25,078 nucleotides of DNA, from positions 1-25,078 of the forward strand of contig CAYOHM010000023.1 of assembly GCA_964403785.1 (NCBI GenBank), in the 5' to 3' direction. Origin of the DNA: MGBC120314 sp964403785 (GTDB lineage Bacteria > Bacillota > Clostridia > Lachnospirales > Lachnospiraceae). This document shows positions 15,092 through 22,783 of this stretch, piece after piece. How positions within the stretch are numbered: position 1 is the first letter of the stretch; each line of letters begins with the position of its first letter. The notes under the pieces were generated by a model that saw only the letters and a program-made list of their open reading frames with translations, did not search any database and was not told the DNA's origin. Both the position numbers and the translations under genes were made by a program.

Positions 15092-15520
15092 TTATCTGTT
15101 ATCGTATTTTTCTTCACAGTATTTGCAGCGGTAGAGCTGTTTTTCTTCGTCAGTCAGTACAAATACCTGGTCTAATTCCTGTTCGATTGAGGTAATACAG
15201 CGAGGATTCTTGCACCTGATTACGTTGGTAATCGTCTTAGGCAGCGCTAATTCTTTTTTCTCTGTAATACTGCCGTCTCTAATAATATTAACCGTGATAT
15301 TGTGGTCGATAAAGCCGAGGATATCAAGGTCTACAAGGTCTATACCTCCTTCTATTTTGATTATGTCTTTTTTACCCATTTTGTTGCTTCTTGCGTTTTT
15401 GATGATAGCCACGCAGCAATCCAATTTATCAAGACCGAGGTTGTAGTAAATCTGCATGCTCTTGCCGGCTTTGATATGGTCAAGTACTATTCCGTTATGA
15501 AGTTCACCTACGTTTAACAT
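15092..15520 (-). CDS. pyrI: Aspartate carbamoyltransferase regulatory subunit
   Basis: This 142-residue subunit binds nucleotides and controls the catalytic subunit PyrB in de novo pyrimidine synthesis. The N-terminal allosteric domain includes NGIVLDHIKAGKS, and the C-terminal zinc domain has the four ligands C103, C108, C132 and C135 (CKNPRC and CKYC), the spacing seen in E. coli PyrI. The sequence is slightly shorter than E. coli's (about 153). The ATG overlaps the pyrB stop by 7 nt; a GGGGG lies 7 nt upstream within pyrB. Its presence argues for an allosteric enzyme, unlike the B. subtilis type which lacks PyrI. Confidence 0.96.
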   Translation of the reverse strand: MLNVGELHNGIVLDHIKAGKSMQIYYNLGLDKLDCCVAIIKNARSNKMGKKDIIKIEGGIDLVDLDILGFIDHNITVNIIRDGSITEKKELALPKTITNVIRCKNPRCITSIEQELDQVFVLTDEEKQLYRCKYCEEKYDNR

Positions 15521-16434
15521 GTTTCTACCCCCAATAGTGTAAGAATCAGAGCCATTCTTACATATACGCCGAACTGTGCCTGCTTAAAATAAGATGCTCT
15601 CGGGTCATCATCCACCTCCACGGAAATCTCATTGACTCTCGGAAGCGGGTGAAGTACAAGCATATCCTCCCTGGCAAGCGCCATTTTGGACTTATCAAGG
15701 ATGTAAAAATCCTTCATTCTTAAATAATCTTCCTCGTTGAAGAAACGTTCTCTCTGAACACGCGTCATATAAAGAATATCAAGCTCCGGCATTACCTCCT
15801 CCAGAGTAACCACCTCTTTATATTCGATGTGTTTTTCATCGAGGACATCCTCACGGATATAATCTGGAACCTTAAGCTCAGGCGGTGATATGAGGATAAA
15901 TTTTATTCCGCTGTATCGGGCAAGGGACTCAATAAGTGAGTGCACGGTACGTCCGAACTTTAAATCACCGCAAAGACCTATTGTAAGGTCTGACAGACGT
16001 CCCTTTAATTCACGTATTGTCATAAGGTCTGTGAGGGTCTGCGTAGGATGCTGATGTCCGCCGTCACCTGCATTTATTACGGGGATACTTGATTTACCTG
16101 CGGCTACCATGGGCGCACCCTCCTTTGGGTGGCGCATTGCACAGATGTCCGCATAGCAGGAAATAACCCTTATGGTATCTGATACGCTTTCACCCTTGGC
16201 GGCTGAAGAGGAGTCAGCAGAAGAAAAACCTAGGACGGAACCGCCAAGATTAAGCATTGCAGCTTCAAAACTTAAACGGGTACGAGTGCTAGGTTCATAA
16301 AATAAAGTGGCAAGTTTTTTGCCTTCGCAGCATTTAGAAAATTTTTTTGGATCAGAGGCAATCCTTGATGCCAGATCCAATAAATCATTTAGCTCATCGA
16401 TTGACAAATCCAACGGACTTAATAAATGTTTCAT
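15514..16434 (-). CDS. pyrB: Aspartate carbamoyltransferase catalytic subunit
   Basis: This 306-residue enzyme joins carbamoyl phosphate and aspartate, the committed step of pyrimidine synthesis. Key motifs are STRTRLSFE (49-57, carbamoyl-phosphate site), HPTQTLTDL (from 129) and LHPLPR near the C-terminus. The start is the ATG at 16434, with AAGGAG upstream and the usual MKHLLSPLDLS opening. An ATG 12 codons earlier has no ribosome binding site and would lie next to the -10. It is cotranscribed with pyrI. Confidence 0.97.
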   Translation of the reverse strand: MKHLLSPLDLSIDELNDLLDLASRIASDPKKFSKCCEGKKLATLFYEPSTRTRLSFEAAMLNLGGSVLGFSSADSSSAAKGESVSDTIRVISCYADICAMRHPKEGAPMVAAGKSSIPVINAGDGGHQHPTQTLTDLMTIRELKGRLSDLTIGLCGDLKFGRTVHSLIESLARYSGIKFILISPPELKVPDYIREDVLDEKHIEYKEVVTLEEVMPELDILYMTRVQRERFFNEEDYLRMKDFYILDKSKMALAREDMLVLHPLPRVNEISVEVDDDPRASYFKQAQFGVYVRMALILTLLGVETC

Positions 16435-16468
16435 AGGGATGCTCCTTCGGTTACATTTTTCTTCTGAC

Positions 16469-16497
16469 ATTGTACTATTTAATCGGACAAGTTACAA
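16469..16497 (-). promoter_or_regulatory. pyrBI promoter
   Basis: On the minus strand TTGTAA (complement of 16492-16497) and TACAAT (complement of 16469-16474) are 17 bp apart. Transcription would start near 16462, giving a leader of about 28 nt. That is too short for a PyrR-type or pyrBI-type attenuator. Confidence 0.6.
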
Positions 16498-16566
16498 GAA
16501 AAAAATTCTTTTGTTTTATTTTATGTACGATTTATGTGATTTTGTAATGAAAAAAAGTGCGGAATG

Positions 16567-16575
16567 TGGTAAAAT
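16567..16575 (+). promoter_or_regulatory. Extended -10 promoter of the coiled-coil membrane protein
   Basis: TGG followed by TAAAAT (16570-16575) forms an extended -10 element. No convincing -35 is seen at the right distance (a TTGTAA lies 22 bp upstream). The gene starts 51 nt later behind GGGGGG. Confidence 0.4.
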
Positions 16576-16626
16576 CCTGTAAGAACACATACGCCTTGGT
16601 TTCGTAATCAATTAGGGGGGATTATT

Positions 16627-17307
16627 ATGGCAGAAAAATATCTTGTTGAAGGCTATGAATTTGATACTCTTGAGGAGGCAGAAGCTGCCAAAAAAGAAAT
16701 GCAGGCAGTAAAGTATCTGTCCCAGAAAACGGACAGCTCATCACCTCAGGAGGTATATAAGATTTACAACAAAATAATTGAAGAGAATTTGTTTAAAACC
16801 GACATAGGATACGATTATTTAAGGGCACTTGAAGAATATTTGATGCAGAGTGGTATTTTTGAGGTCAACGAGGAAACGGGTGTTTCTGACGGACAGGACG
16901 CCGGTGAACAAGCAGCGGATGATATGGCGCAGGAGCAGGTGCAGAGCGTCAAGGAGAAGAAAAAAGATGATGTAAATACAAAGTCACTTAAGGATAAGCT
17001 GATATTTTCTGCTGCACTTAATGTCGTATTGATTATTGGCATTATTGCAATGCTTTATATTGCCTCGACAAGCAGCAATGTTAATATTATAAATTATGAA
17101 ACAGCGGTTTTAGATGAGTATTCAGGCTGGGCTGAGGAATTAAAGACGAGGGAGTCCAAGGTTAAAGAGCGTGAAAAAGCCGTAACAGAGGCGGAAAATA
17201 AAGCTGCGGCCCTTAAGGAGCAGATAGAACAGCTTGAAAAGCAGCTTAAAACACTTCAGGATGAGGAAGAAGCACTGCCAAAAGCTACGGAAAAGGCAGA
17301 GGATTAA
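16627..17307 (+). CDS. Unknown single-pass membrane protein with coiled coil
   Basis: I do not recognise a named family. The protein has 226 residues: a cytoplasmic-looking N-terminal region (MAEKYLVEGYEFDTLEEAEAAKKE and a helical SPQEVYKIYNKIIEENLF), an acidic Q/E/D-rich linker (82-118), one membrane helix (about 125-146), and a coiled coil (about 160-215) rich in E, K and Q ending in an acidic tail. With no signal peptide, the coiled coil is probably outside the membrane. RBS GGGGGG is 7 nt before the ATG. It lies 77 nt ahead of the response regulator, which seems to have its own -10 (17345-17350). Confidence 0.8.
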   Translation: MAEKYLVEGYEFDTLEEAEAAKKEMQAVKYLSQKTDSSSPQEVYKIYNKIIEENLFKTDIGYDYLRALEEYLMQSGIFEVNEETGVSDGQDAGEQAADDMAQEQVQSVKEKKKDDVNTKSLKDKLIFSAALNVVLIIGIIAMLYIASTSSNVNIINYETAVLDEYSGWAEELKTRESKVKEREKAVTEAENKAAALKEQIEQLEKQLKTLQDEEEALPKATEKAED

Positions 17308-17344
17308 ACTGATATTAAGACACAATTTTTTCATAGATTGTCCA

Positions 17345-17350
17345 TATAAT
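17345..17350 (+). promoter_or_regulatory. Possible -10 box of the two-component operon
   Basis: A perfect TATAAT lies 34 nt before the response regulator ATG. No good -35 is visible, so activation by a regulator or readthrough from the upstream gene is possible. Confidence 0.35.
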
Positions 17351-17384
17351 AAAGCTTATCAATTTAGCAGAAGGATGTGTATTT

Positions 17385-18059
17385 ATGGAACGGATAAAGA
17401 TTTTAGTCGTTGATGATGAAAGCCGAATGAGAAAGCTGGTACGGGATTTCCTTGTAAAAAAGGATTTTGATGTTATTGAGGCGGAAAACGGAGAGCAGGC
17501 TATTGATATATTTTTCAAGGACAAGGATATTGCACTTATTATTTTGGATGTTATGATGCCTAAGATGGACGGCTGGGAGGTATGCCGTGAAATACGCAAA
17601 AATTCCAAGGTGCCGATTATTATGCTTACGGCAAAGTCCGATGAGAGGGACGAGCTGCTGGGTTTTGAGCTTGGCGTTGATGAATATATAAGCAAGCCGT
17701 TCAGTCCCAAAATCCTCACGGCAAGGGTTGATGCAATTATACGCCGGACGTATATGATAGACAATAACGAGGTATTGCGTGAGGGTGATATTGAAGTAGA
17801 CAGGGCAGCTCATACGGTTAAAATCAAAGGTGAGCTGATTGATTTAAGCTTCAAGGAATTTGAACTGTTAAATTATTTTATTGATAACAAGGGAATCGCT
17901 CTGTCAAGGGAGAAGATTCTTAACAATGTATGGAATTATGATTATTTCGGAGATGCAAGAACAATAGATACCCATGTTAAAAAACTTCGAAAGAAAATGG
18001 GAGATGCAGGCGACTGCATAAAGACTGTCTGGGGTATGGGCTACAAATTTGAGGTATAG
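17385..18059 (+). CDS. OmpR/PhoB-family response regulator
   Basis: This 224-residue regulator has a receiver domain (3-118) with acidic pocket D10 D11, phospho-acceptor D55 in ILDVMMPKMDGW, the conserved T in MLTAKSDE, and K in YISKPFSP. A winged-helix DNA-binding domain (about 128-224) includes LSFKEFELLNYF, NNVWNYDYFGDARTIDTHVKKLRKKMG and WGMGYKFEV. AGAAGGA is upstream of the ATG. It is followed after 2 nt by its partner kinase. Target genes are not shown by the sequence, though the lipoprotein gene after the kinase is a candidate. Confidence 0.95.
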   Translation: MERIKILVVDDESRMRKLVRDFLVKKDFDVIEAENGEQAIDIFFKDKDIALIILDVMMPKMDGWEVCREIRKNSKVPIIMLTAKSDERDELLGFELGVDEYISKPFSPKILTARVDAIIRRTYMIDNNEVLREGDIEVDRAAHTVKIKGELIDLSFKEFELLNYFIDNKGIALSREKILNNVWNYDYFGDARTIDTHVKKLRKKMGDAGDCIKTVWGMGYKFEV

Positions 18060-18061
18060 CG

Positions 18062-19570
18062 ATGAAACACTCAATCAGGTTTAAAATTACATTTATTATA
18101 TTTGCCTGTTCCCTGTGCATTGTTGGAGTGACGGTATTGGTGAACACTTTGTTCCTTGATAAGTTCTATTTAAAAGACAAGGAAAAATTGTTTCAGAAGA
18201 CTTACAAGGTGATTGACGGATATCTAAGTGACTACACACAGGGTACAATTGATGATGCCGGACTTAAGAATAATCTTGAGATGGTAACTGCAAGAAGCAA
18301 TATTTCGATTATGGTCATCGATAATGACTGGAGCATTGTCTACGCGTCCATGAGAGATGTCGACAGCTTTATAAGAAGGCTTCAGAGCTCTATGTTTGCC
18401 AAGATTATGGCCGGTGATGATATGAATGAGATAGAGGGTGCCAGTACCGTCTTGGAAACGGATAATTACACTCTTTATGAGATATATAATGACAAAATGG
18501 ATGACACATATCTGGAGCTTATCGGCAATATGTCAAATGGTACAATGATATATATGAGCCTTGGAGTCAGGAGTATGCAGGAAAATGTCGGAATTTCCAA
18601 CAGATTCATCATTTATGTGGGTCTGGCACTCGCAGTTGTGGCCGCGGTTGTTGCATATTCAATGGGAACGCTGGTTGCCAAACCGATAAGGGAATTATCT
18701 GCTATTGCAGAGAAAATGTCAGAGCTTGATTTTGATGTTTCCTATGAAAGTAATGATAAGAGCGAGATAGGACTTCTCGGAAAGAGCATGAACACATTAT
18801 CCTCGAAGCTTGAAAGCACGATTTCGGAGCTTAAAAGCGCTAATGTGGAGCTTCAAAAGGATATTGAAACAAAAGAGCAGGTTGATGAGATGAGAAAGGA
18901 ATTTCTCTCAAATGTTTCGCATGAGCTTAAAACTCCCATTGCACTTATTCAAGGTTATGCGGAGGGACTTAAGGAGGGAATTACCGATGACCCTGAAAGT
19001 ACATCCTTTTATTGTGATGTAATCATAGATGAGGCTTCGCGTATGAATAATATGGTCAAAAAGCTTTTGACACTAAATCAGCTTGAATTTGGAAATGACC
19101 AGCTCTCACTGGAGAGATTTGATATAGTTGAAGTGGTAAAAACGGTTATAGCATCAAAAAGCCTGATGGCGGAGCAGAAGGATATAGAGGTCACCTTTGA
19201 AAGTGATAAAGAGCATATTGATGTATGGGCTGACGAGTATAAGGTTGAGGAGGTAATAATAAATTACTTTACTAACGCAATCAACCATTGCAATATGGAT
19301 AAGAGGATAAAGATTTCTGTCACCTCGAATGATGTGAATGCAAGGGTCAGCGTATTTAATACCGGTGAACAAATCCCGCAGGAGGATATTGAAAATATTT
19401 GGGAAAAATTCTATAAGGTTGATAAAGCAAGGACGAGGGAGTATGGAGGCAACGGAATCGGACTTTCGATTGTAAAGGCGATTATGGAGCAGCATAAGCA
19501 GAAATATGGTGTGATTAATCACGATAATGGCGTGGAATTCTGGTTTGAGCTTGATTCTGCAAAAGAGTGA
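18062..19570 (+). CDS. Sensor histidine kinase, partner of the preceding regulator
   Basis: This 502-residue kinase has TM1 (about 9-31), an extracytoplasmic sensor of about 145 residues, TM2 (about 182-204), a HAMP linker, and a coiled coil leading to the HisKA box SHELKTPIALIQGYAEGL with phospho-acceptor H287. The ATPase domain has the N box (EEVIINYFTNAINHC, about 396-410), FNTGEQIP in place of the canonical DxGxGIP, a common Firmicutes variant, and GGNGIGLSIV. GAGG for its start is inside the end of the regulator gene, so they are coupled. The signal sensed is unknown. Confidence 0.94.
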   Translation: MKHSIRFKITFIIFACSLCIVGVTVLVNTLFLDKFYLKDKEKLFQKTYKVIDGYLSDYTQGTIDDAGLKNNLEMVTARSNISIMVIDNDWSIVYASMRDVDSFIRRLQSSMFAKIMAGDDMNEIEGASTVLETDNYTLYEIYNDKMDDTYLELIGNMSNGTMIYMSLGVRSMQENVGISNRFIIYVGLALAVVAAVVAYSMGTLVAKPIRELSAIAEKMSELDFDVSYESNDKSEIGLLGKSMNTLSSKLESTISELKSANVELQKDIETKEQVDEMRKEFLSNVSHELKTPIALIQGYAEGLKEGITDDPESTSFYCDVIIDEASRMNNMVKKLLTLNQLEFGNDQLSLERFDIVEVVKTVIASKSLMAEQKDIEVTFESDKEHIDVWADEYKVEEVIINYFTNAINHCNMDKRIKISVTSNDVNARVSVFNTGEQIPQEDIENIWEKFYKVDKARTREYGGNGIGLSIVKAIMEQHKQKYGVINHDNGVEFWFELDSAKE

Positions 19571-19577
19571 TTAAATT

Positions 19578-19606
19578 TTGACACGCCGGGCTTAAAATGA
19601 TACAAT
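19578..19606 (+). promoter_or_regulatory. Strong promoter of the lipoprotein gene
   Basis: A perfect TTGACA (19578-19583) and TACAAT (19601-19606) are spaced by 17 bp, the best sigma-A promoter in the window. It starts 7 nt after the kinase stop. A short palindrome, TAAAGCTTTA (19611-19620), overlaps the expected start site. Confidence 0.8.
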
Positions 19607-19640
19607 TACCTAAAGCTTTAAGATAATTGGAGGGGTAACA

Positions 19641-20297
19641 TTGAAAAGGCATATTTTATTATTGATGATGTTTATTATGGCAGCAGCGCTTTCAGGCTGT
19701 ACGCAGATAATTGAGCTTACAAACGAGGAGGAGGACCTGGTCGCAGAGTATGCCGCCGGACGAATGATTAATTATTACAGAGAGTGTACGGGCGAGATTC
19801 CTAAGGCGTCAGAGACAGTAAGTGCTGAGCAGAATACATCCGACCAGCAGACAGCGGACAACCAGAATCAGTCCGCAGGACAATCACAGGAGGGCATGGA
19901 GGTATCGAATACTCTTGAGGATTTGCTCAACATTTCAGGCGTTGAGCTTTCGCTTGTGGGTTATTCGGTTAATGACAAATATCCAACGGATGAATATTCC
20001 TTTAGCGTAGAAGCACCGTCGGGTTACAAGCTCCTTGTTGTGGAGTATGAGCTTAAGAACAACTCCGCTGTGGATACTGTTATAGGCGTTGACGCTTCAC
20101 ATGCATCCATTAAGGCGCTGGTAAATAATACTGAATCGGCTGCAATGTATAGAACAATGCTAAAAAGCGATATTACTAATATGGACGGCACAAGCGTAAA
20201 AGCCGGTGAATCCGTGACAGGCGTTTTGATTTTCAGAATAAAGGAAGATTTGGCGGAAAACGTTAATTCAGTCGATGTGAGTGTTACTGCAAGGTAA
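19641..20297 (+). CDS. Cell-envelope lipoprotein with an Ig-like, DUF4352-type C-terminal part
   Basis: This 218-residue lipoprotein has a signal peptide ending in the lipobox ALSGC, with C20 as the lipidated residue. A low-complexity linker rich in Q, S, T and N (about 52-92) leads to a beta-rich domain (about 95-218) beginning LEDLLNISGVELSLVGYSV and containing KLLVVEYELKNNSA, VKAGESVTGVLIFRI and VDVSV. This resembles the DUF4352/telokin-like fold of Firmicutes lipoproteins; I infer the fold from the pattern only. The start is TTG, supported by GGAGGGG 5 nt upstream. It has its own strong promoter directly after the sensor kinase gene. Confidence 0.85.
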   Translation: MKRHILLLMMFIMAAALSGCTQIIELTNEEEDLVAEYAAGRMINYYRECTGEIPKASETVSAEQNTSDQQTADNQNQSAGQSQEGMEVSNTLEDLLNISGVELSLVGYSVNDKYPTDEYSFSVEAPSGYKLLVVEYELKNNSAVDTVIGVDASHASIKALVNNTESAAMYRTMLKSDITNMDGTSVKAGESVTGVLIFRIKEDLAENVNSVDVSVTAR

Positions 20298-20308
20298 TGA
20301 GGATGTTA

Positions 20309-20473
20309 ATTGAGTAAGTGGATTTTTGAGGTTATGGGGTATGAAGCGCAGCTTCATAAGTAGCTTGCGCAAAGATTGCGTGAAGTAAGCTAGCTTACTT
20401 GCCGCAATCCTTGTGCAAGTTACTATGTCACTTCGTGACATACCCCATAACCCCAAAAATCCACTTACTCAAT
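20309..20473. repeat. 165-bp complex palindrome with two side hairpins
   Basis: The whole intergenic space between two converging genes is an imperfect palindrome. Outer arms of 20 bp (20309-20328 with 20454-20473) match perfectly, then one mismatch, then GGTTATGGGG with its complement. Each arm next carries its own hairpin with an 8-bp stem and 3-nt loop: 20340-20358 and 20424-20442. These two share only the TATG/CATA ends; their inner stems differ (GAAGC/GCTTC against GTCAC/GTGAC). An inner stem (20360-20380 with 20403-20423) has one mismatch and two G-U pairs, capped by the perfect 18-bp palindrome AAGTAAGCTAGCTTACTT (20383-20400). As RNA or extruded DNA this is a four-way junction. No T run follows, so it is not a standard terminator. 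Confidence 0.9.
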
Positions 20474-20475
20474 CA

Positions 20476-21864
20476 TTACAGAAGTTGGTCCAAATTTTCG
20501 ATAAAATAAAGAATCTGCTGCATACTGATGCCGGAGTAATTCACGATTAGTGTACCTGCGTAATCCGGATTGGGATGTTCGCAGTATTCTGATAGGCATG
20601 AAATCAGTATTTTCTTTTCTCTAAGCTTTAATATAAGCTCCTTATCGGTCAGTACCGTGTCTATTTTCAGCAGAAAATGTGTACCTGCAGCATCCTCGAT
20701 GATTCGTGATTTTTTTGAAAGAGGAGAATGGTTTATTGCTTCGATGAAGTCATTATGCTGTTTTACATAGAAACGCTTAAGACGGTTGATGTGGCGTTCC
20801 AAATATCCTCCGTCAATGAATTTGGCAAGGGTGAATTGGTCAAAGCTTGATACTGAGCAGGAATAAAAATTCATTGTGGCTATGTATTTTTCCATAAGCT
20901 CCTCAGGAAGTACCATATAGCTGATACGGACGGCGGGAGTGATACATTTTGAAAAGGTATTCATATAAATGATTTTTCCGCGTACATCAATGCTGTACAG
21001 TGGGGGAACAGGTATTCCGTGGTATCTGTATTCACTGTCATAGTCATCCTCAATGATATATCTGTCTTTTTTTTCGTTGACCCATGATAGCAGCTCAAGT
21101 CTTCTGGTAATTGGCATCACAAGTCCAAGTGGAAAGTGGTGCGCAGGGGATACATGGACCACATCGCAGTCGGAGGCTTCGAGCAAATCCATACGGATAC
21201 CGTCCTTGTCCAGGGGAATGGCATCATAAATAACCTCATTACTCTGATAAATGGCACGTATTTTATTATAACCGGGGTCCTCTACTGCAAAGCGAGTGCT
21301 GCGTCCGAGAAGCTGAATCAATCTTGTATACAGATATTCAGTACCCGCACCTATGATAATCTGGTCCGGAGAAACATTCATTCCACGAAATTCCATAAGG
21401 TAGCGTGCAATGGCAATGCGAAGCTCTCCGAGCCCGTTGAAGGGAACGGTGTCAAGGAGCGTAGCAGTATCATATGAGAGGGTTTCGCGCATCATTCGAT
21501 ACCAGGTAGAAGCAGGAAACATTTCCATGCTGTTTTTATTCGCCTTCAAATCCACCAGATAAGCTTCATCCTGATATTTTGAATGATAGGGCTTGGTCTT
21601 GGCAGAAAATGTGCGATAATCTGAAAGTTCATTTACATAAAATCCTTTTTTTTCAACTGAATAGACATAGCCCTCCAAGAGGAGCTGGGAATAGGCATTT
21701 TCAATCGTCTTTACGCTGATGCCGAGGTGCGCGGCAAGTGCGCGCTTGGAAGGCAGTATGGAATCCGGAGGCAGACGTTTTTTAATAATGTCCTCCTTTA
21801 TGGATTCGTAGAGCTGTATGTAAAGAGGTTTAGAGGCTTCGTAATCTAAATTTACCGTAATCAT
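20476..21864 (-). CDS. MocR/PdxR-type regulator (GntR HTH fused to aminotransferase domain)
   Basis: This 462-residue regulator has an N-terminal GntR winged helix (10-77, with LPSKRALAAHLGISVKTIENAY) and a class I aminotransferase-like domain (about 110-462) that binds pyridoxal phosphate and senses an effector. The PLP lysine is K306 in NTFSKCITPAVR; EDDYDSEYRY (from 272) is another family hallmark. Such proteins act as repressors or activators, often at a divergent promoter. No pyridoxine or GABA gene is adjacent; the divergent neighbours are a dehydrogenase and an NTF2-fold protein, the probable targets. AGGAGG is 8 nt upstream of the ATG. The gene stops 3 nt from the 165-bp palindrome. 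Confidence 0.93.
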   Translation of the reverse strand: MITVNLDYEASKPLYIQLYESIKEDIIKKRLPPDSILPSKRALAAHLGISVKTIENAYSQLLLEGYVYSVEKKGFYVNELSDYRTFSAKTKPYHSKYQDEAYLVDLKANKNSMEMFPASTWYRMMRETLSYDTATLLDTVPFNGLGELRIAIARYLMEFRGMNVSPDQIIIGAGTEYLYTRLIQLLGRSTRFAVEDPGYNKIRAIYQSNEVIYDAIPLDKDGIRMDLLEASDCDVVHVSPAHHFPLGLVMPITRRLELLSWVNEKKDRYIIEDDYDSEYRYHGIPVPPLYSIDVRGKIIYMNTFSKCITPAVRISYMVLPEELMEKYIATMNFYSCSVSSFDQFTLAKFIDGGYLERHINRLKRFYVKQHNDFIEAINHSPLSKKSRIIEDAAGTHFLLKIDTVLTDKELILKLREKKILISCLSEYCEHPNPDYAGTLIVNYSGISMQQILYFIENLDQLL

Positions 21865-21908
21865 ATATCTGACCTCCTAAAATATTTATAAATTGATTAT
21901 TTAAAAGG

Positions 21909-21948
21909 TATCAGTAGTTATTATAATAAAATTATCAGTAAAAAACAA
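21909..21948 (-). promoter_or_regulatory. MocR promoter flanked by direct repeats, probable operator
   Basis: TATCAGTA occurs twice in direct orientation, 21909-21916 and 21933-21940, with starts 24 bp apart. A minus-strand promoter, TTGTTT (complement of 21943-21948), 17 bp, TATAAT (complement of 21920-21925), has its -10 between the two repeats. MocR regulators such as GabR and PdxR are known to bind direct repeats, so this suggests autoregulation plus control of the divergent gene. Confidence 0.6.
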
Positions 21949-21979
21949 GAGAAAGCCGAAAGGCGGTTAGGAGGAAATC

Positions 21980-22768
21980 ATGGGAGTATATGTAGTAACA
22001 GGCGGCTCAAGCGGAATCGGAGCAGCAGCAGTAAAGGTTCTTAAAAATGAAGGGCATGAAGTCATTAATGTGGATTTGAAGAATGGAGATATTTGTGCCA
22101 ATCTTGCCACACCGGAGGGAAGACAGTCTGCGATTGATTCAATTCACGAAAAATGTCAGGACGGCATAGACGGAATCATCTGCAATGCGGGCGTGTCAGG
22201 TAACTGCGGTAATCTTGAGCTTGTTATATCATTAAATTATTTCGGTACGGTAAAGGTTGCAAGAGGTGTTTATGACCTGCTTAAAAAGAAGCACGGAAGT
22301 GTAGTGGTGACAGTTTCCAATACGATTTCACAGGGAACCGGACGTATGGATATTGTGGACCTTTTAAATAATGTCGGTGATGAACAGAGAGTCTGCAATA
22401 TCGTAAAGAATCTGGATGCTAAAAACCAGACAATAGGTCAGTCAATTTATATGGCAACCAAATATGCTCTCGCAAGATGGGTCAGAAGAGTATCTGCATC
22501 CTGGGCTGCAAACGGCGTTCGTGTTAATGCTGTTGCACCGGGAAATGTACGCACTCCTATGACGGACAGCTTAAGCGATGCTGCTAAATTTGCGGTCAGC
22601 GCCCTTCCGATTCCGGTTCGTTATGGCTCGGATGCACTGATGGACCCTGATGAGATTGCGGCAGTTATGAATTTCCTCTTGTCCGATGCTGCAAGGGGTG
22701 TCAATGGTATCATTCTGTTTACAGACGGCGGAACGGATGCATTGCTCAATTCAGAGAAGGTATATTAA
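21980..22768 (+). CDS. Short-chain dehydrogenase, 3-alpha-HSD/carbonyl reductase-like
   Basis: This 262-residue NAD(P)-dependent oxidoreductase has the Rossmann motif TGGSSGIG (7-14), a D at the end of beta-2 (VINVDL), CNAG (68-71), the active-site serine region VSNTIS, and Y157xxxK161 (YMATK). NAVAPGNVRTPM and IILFTDGGTDALL are typical late motifs. Its layout closely recalls the Comamonas 3-alpha-hydroxysteroid dehydrogenase/carbonyl reductase, including the long insert before the active-site tyrosine, but the substrate cannot be read from the sequence. GGAGG is 6 nt before the ATG. It is divergent from the MocR regulator and 15 nt ahead of an NTF2-fold gene. Confidence 0.9.
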   Translation: MGVYVVTGGSSGIGAAAVKVLKNEGHEVINVDLKNGDICANLATPEGRQSAIDSIHEKCQDGIDGIICNAGVSGNCGNLELVISLNYFGTVKVARGVYDLLKKKHGSVVVTVSNTISQGTGRMDIVDLLNNVGDEQRVCNIVKNLDAKNQTIGQSIYMATKYALARWVRRVSASWAANGVRVNAVAPGNVRTPMTDSLSDAAKFAVSALPIPVRYGSDALMDPDEIAAVMNFLLSDAARGVNGIILFTDGGTDALLNSEKVY

Positions 22769-22783
22769 TGGGAGGAAATGACA

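Noticed and set aside
16435..16470. N-terminal extension of PyrB (MSEEKCNRRSIP)
   Set aside because: The upstream ATG overlaps the -10 region, has no ribosome binding site and gives residues absent from PyrB proteins.
17322..17340. Inverted ACAAT/ATTGT before the response regulator
   Set aside because: Five-base arms with a 9-base AT-rich spacer are within chance expectation.
19611..19620. TAAAGCTTTA palindrome near the lipoprotein transcription start
   Set aside because: Ten bases of AT-rich palindrome are easily met by chance and no second copy is seen nearby; noted with the promoter only.
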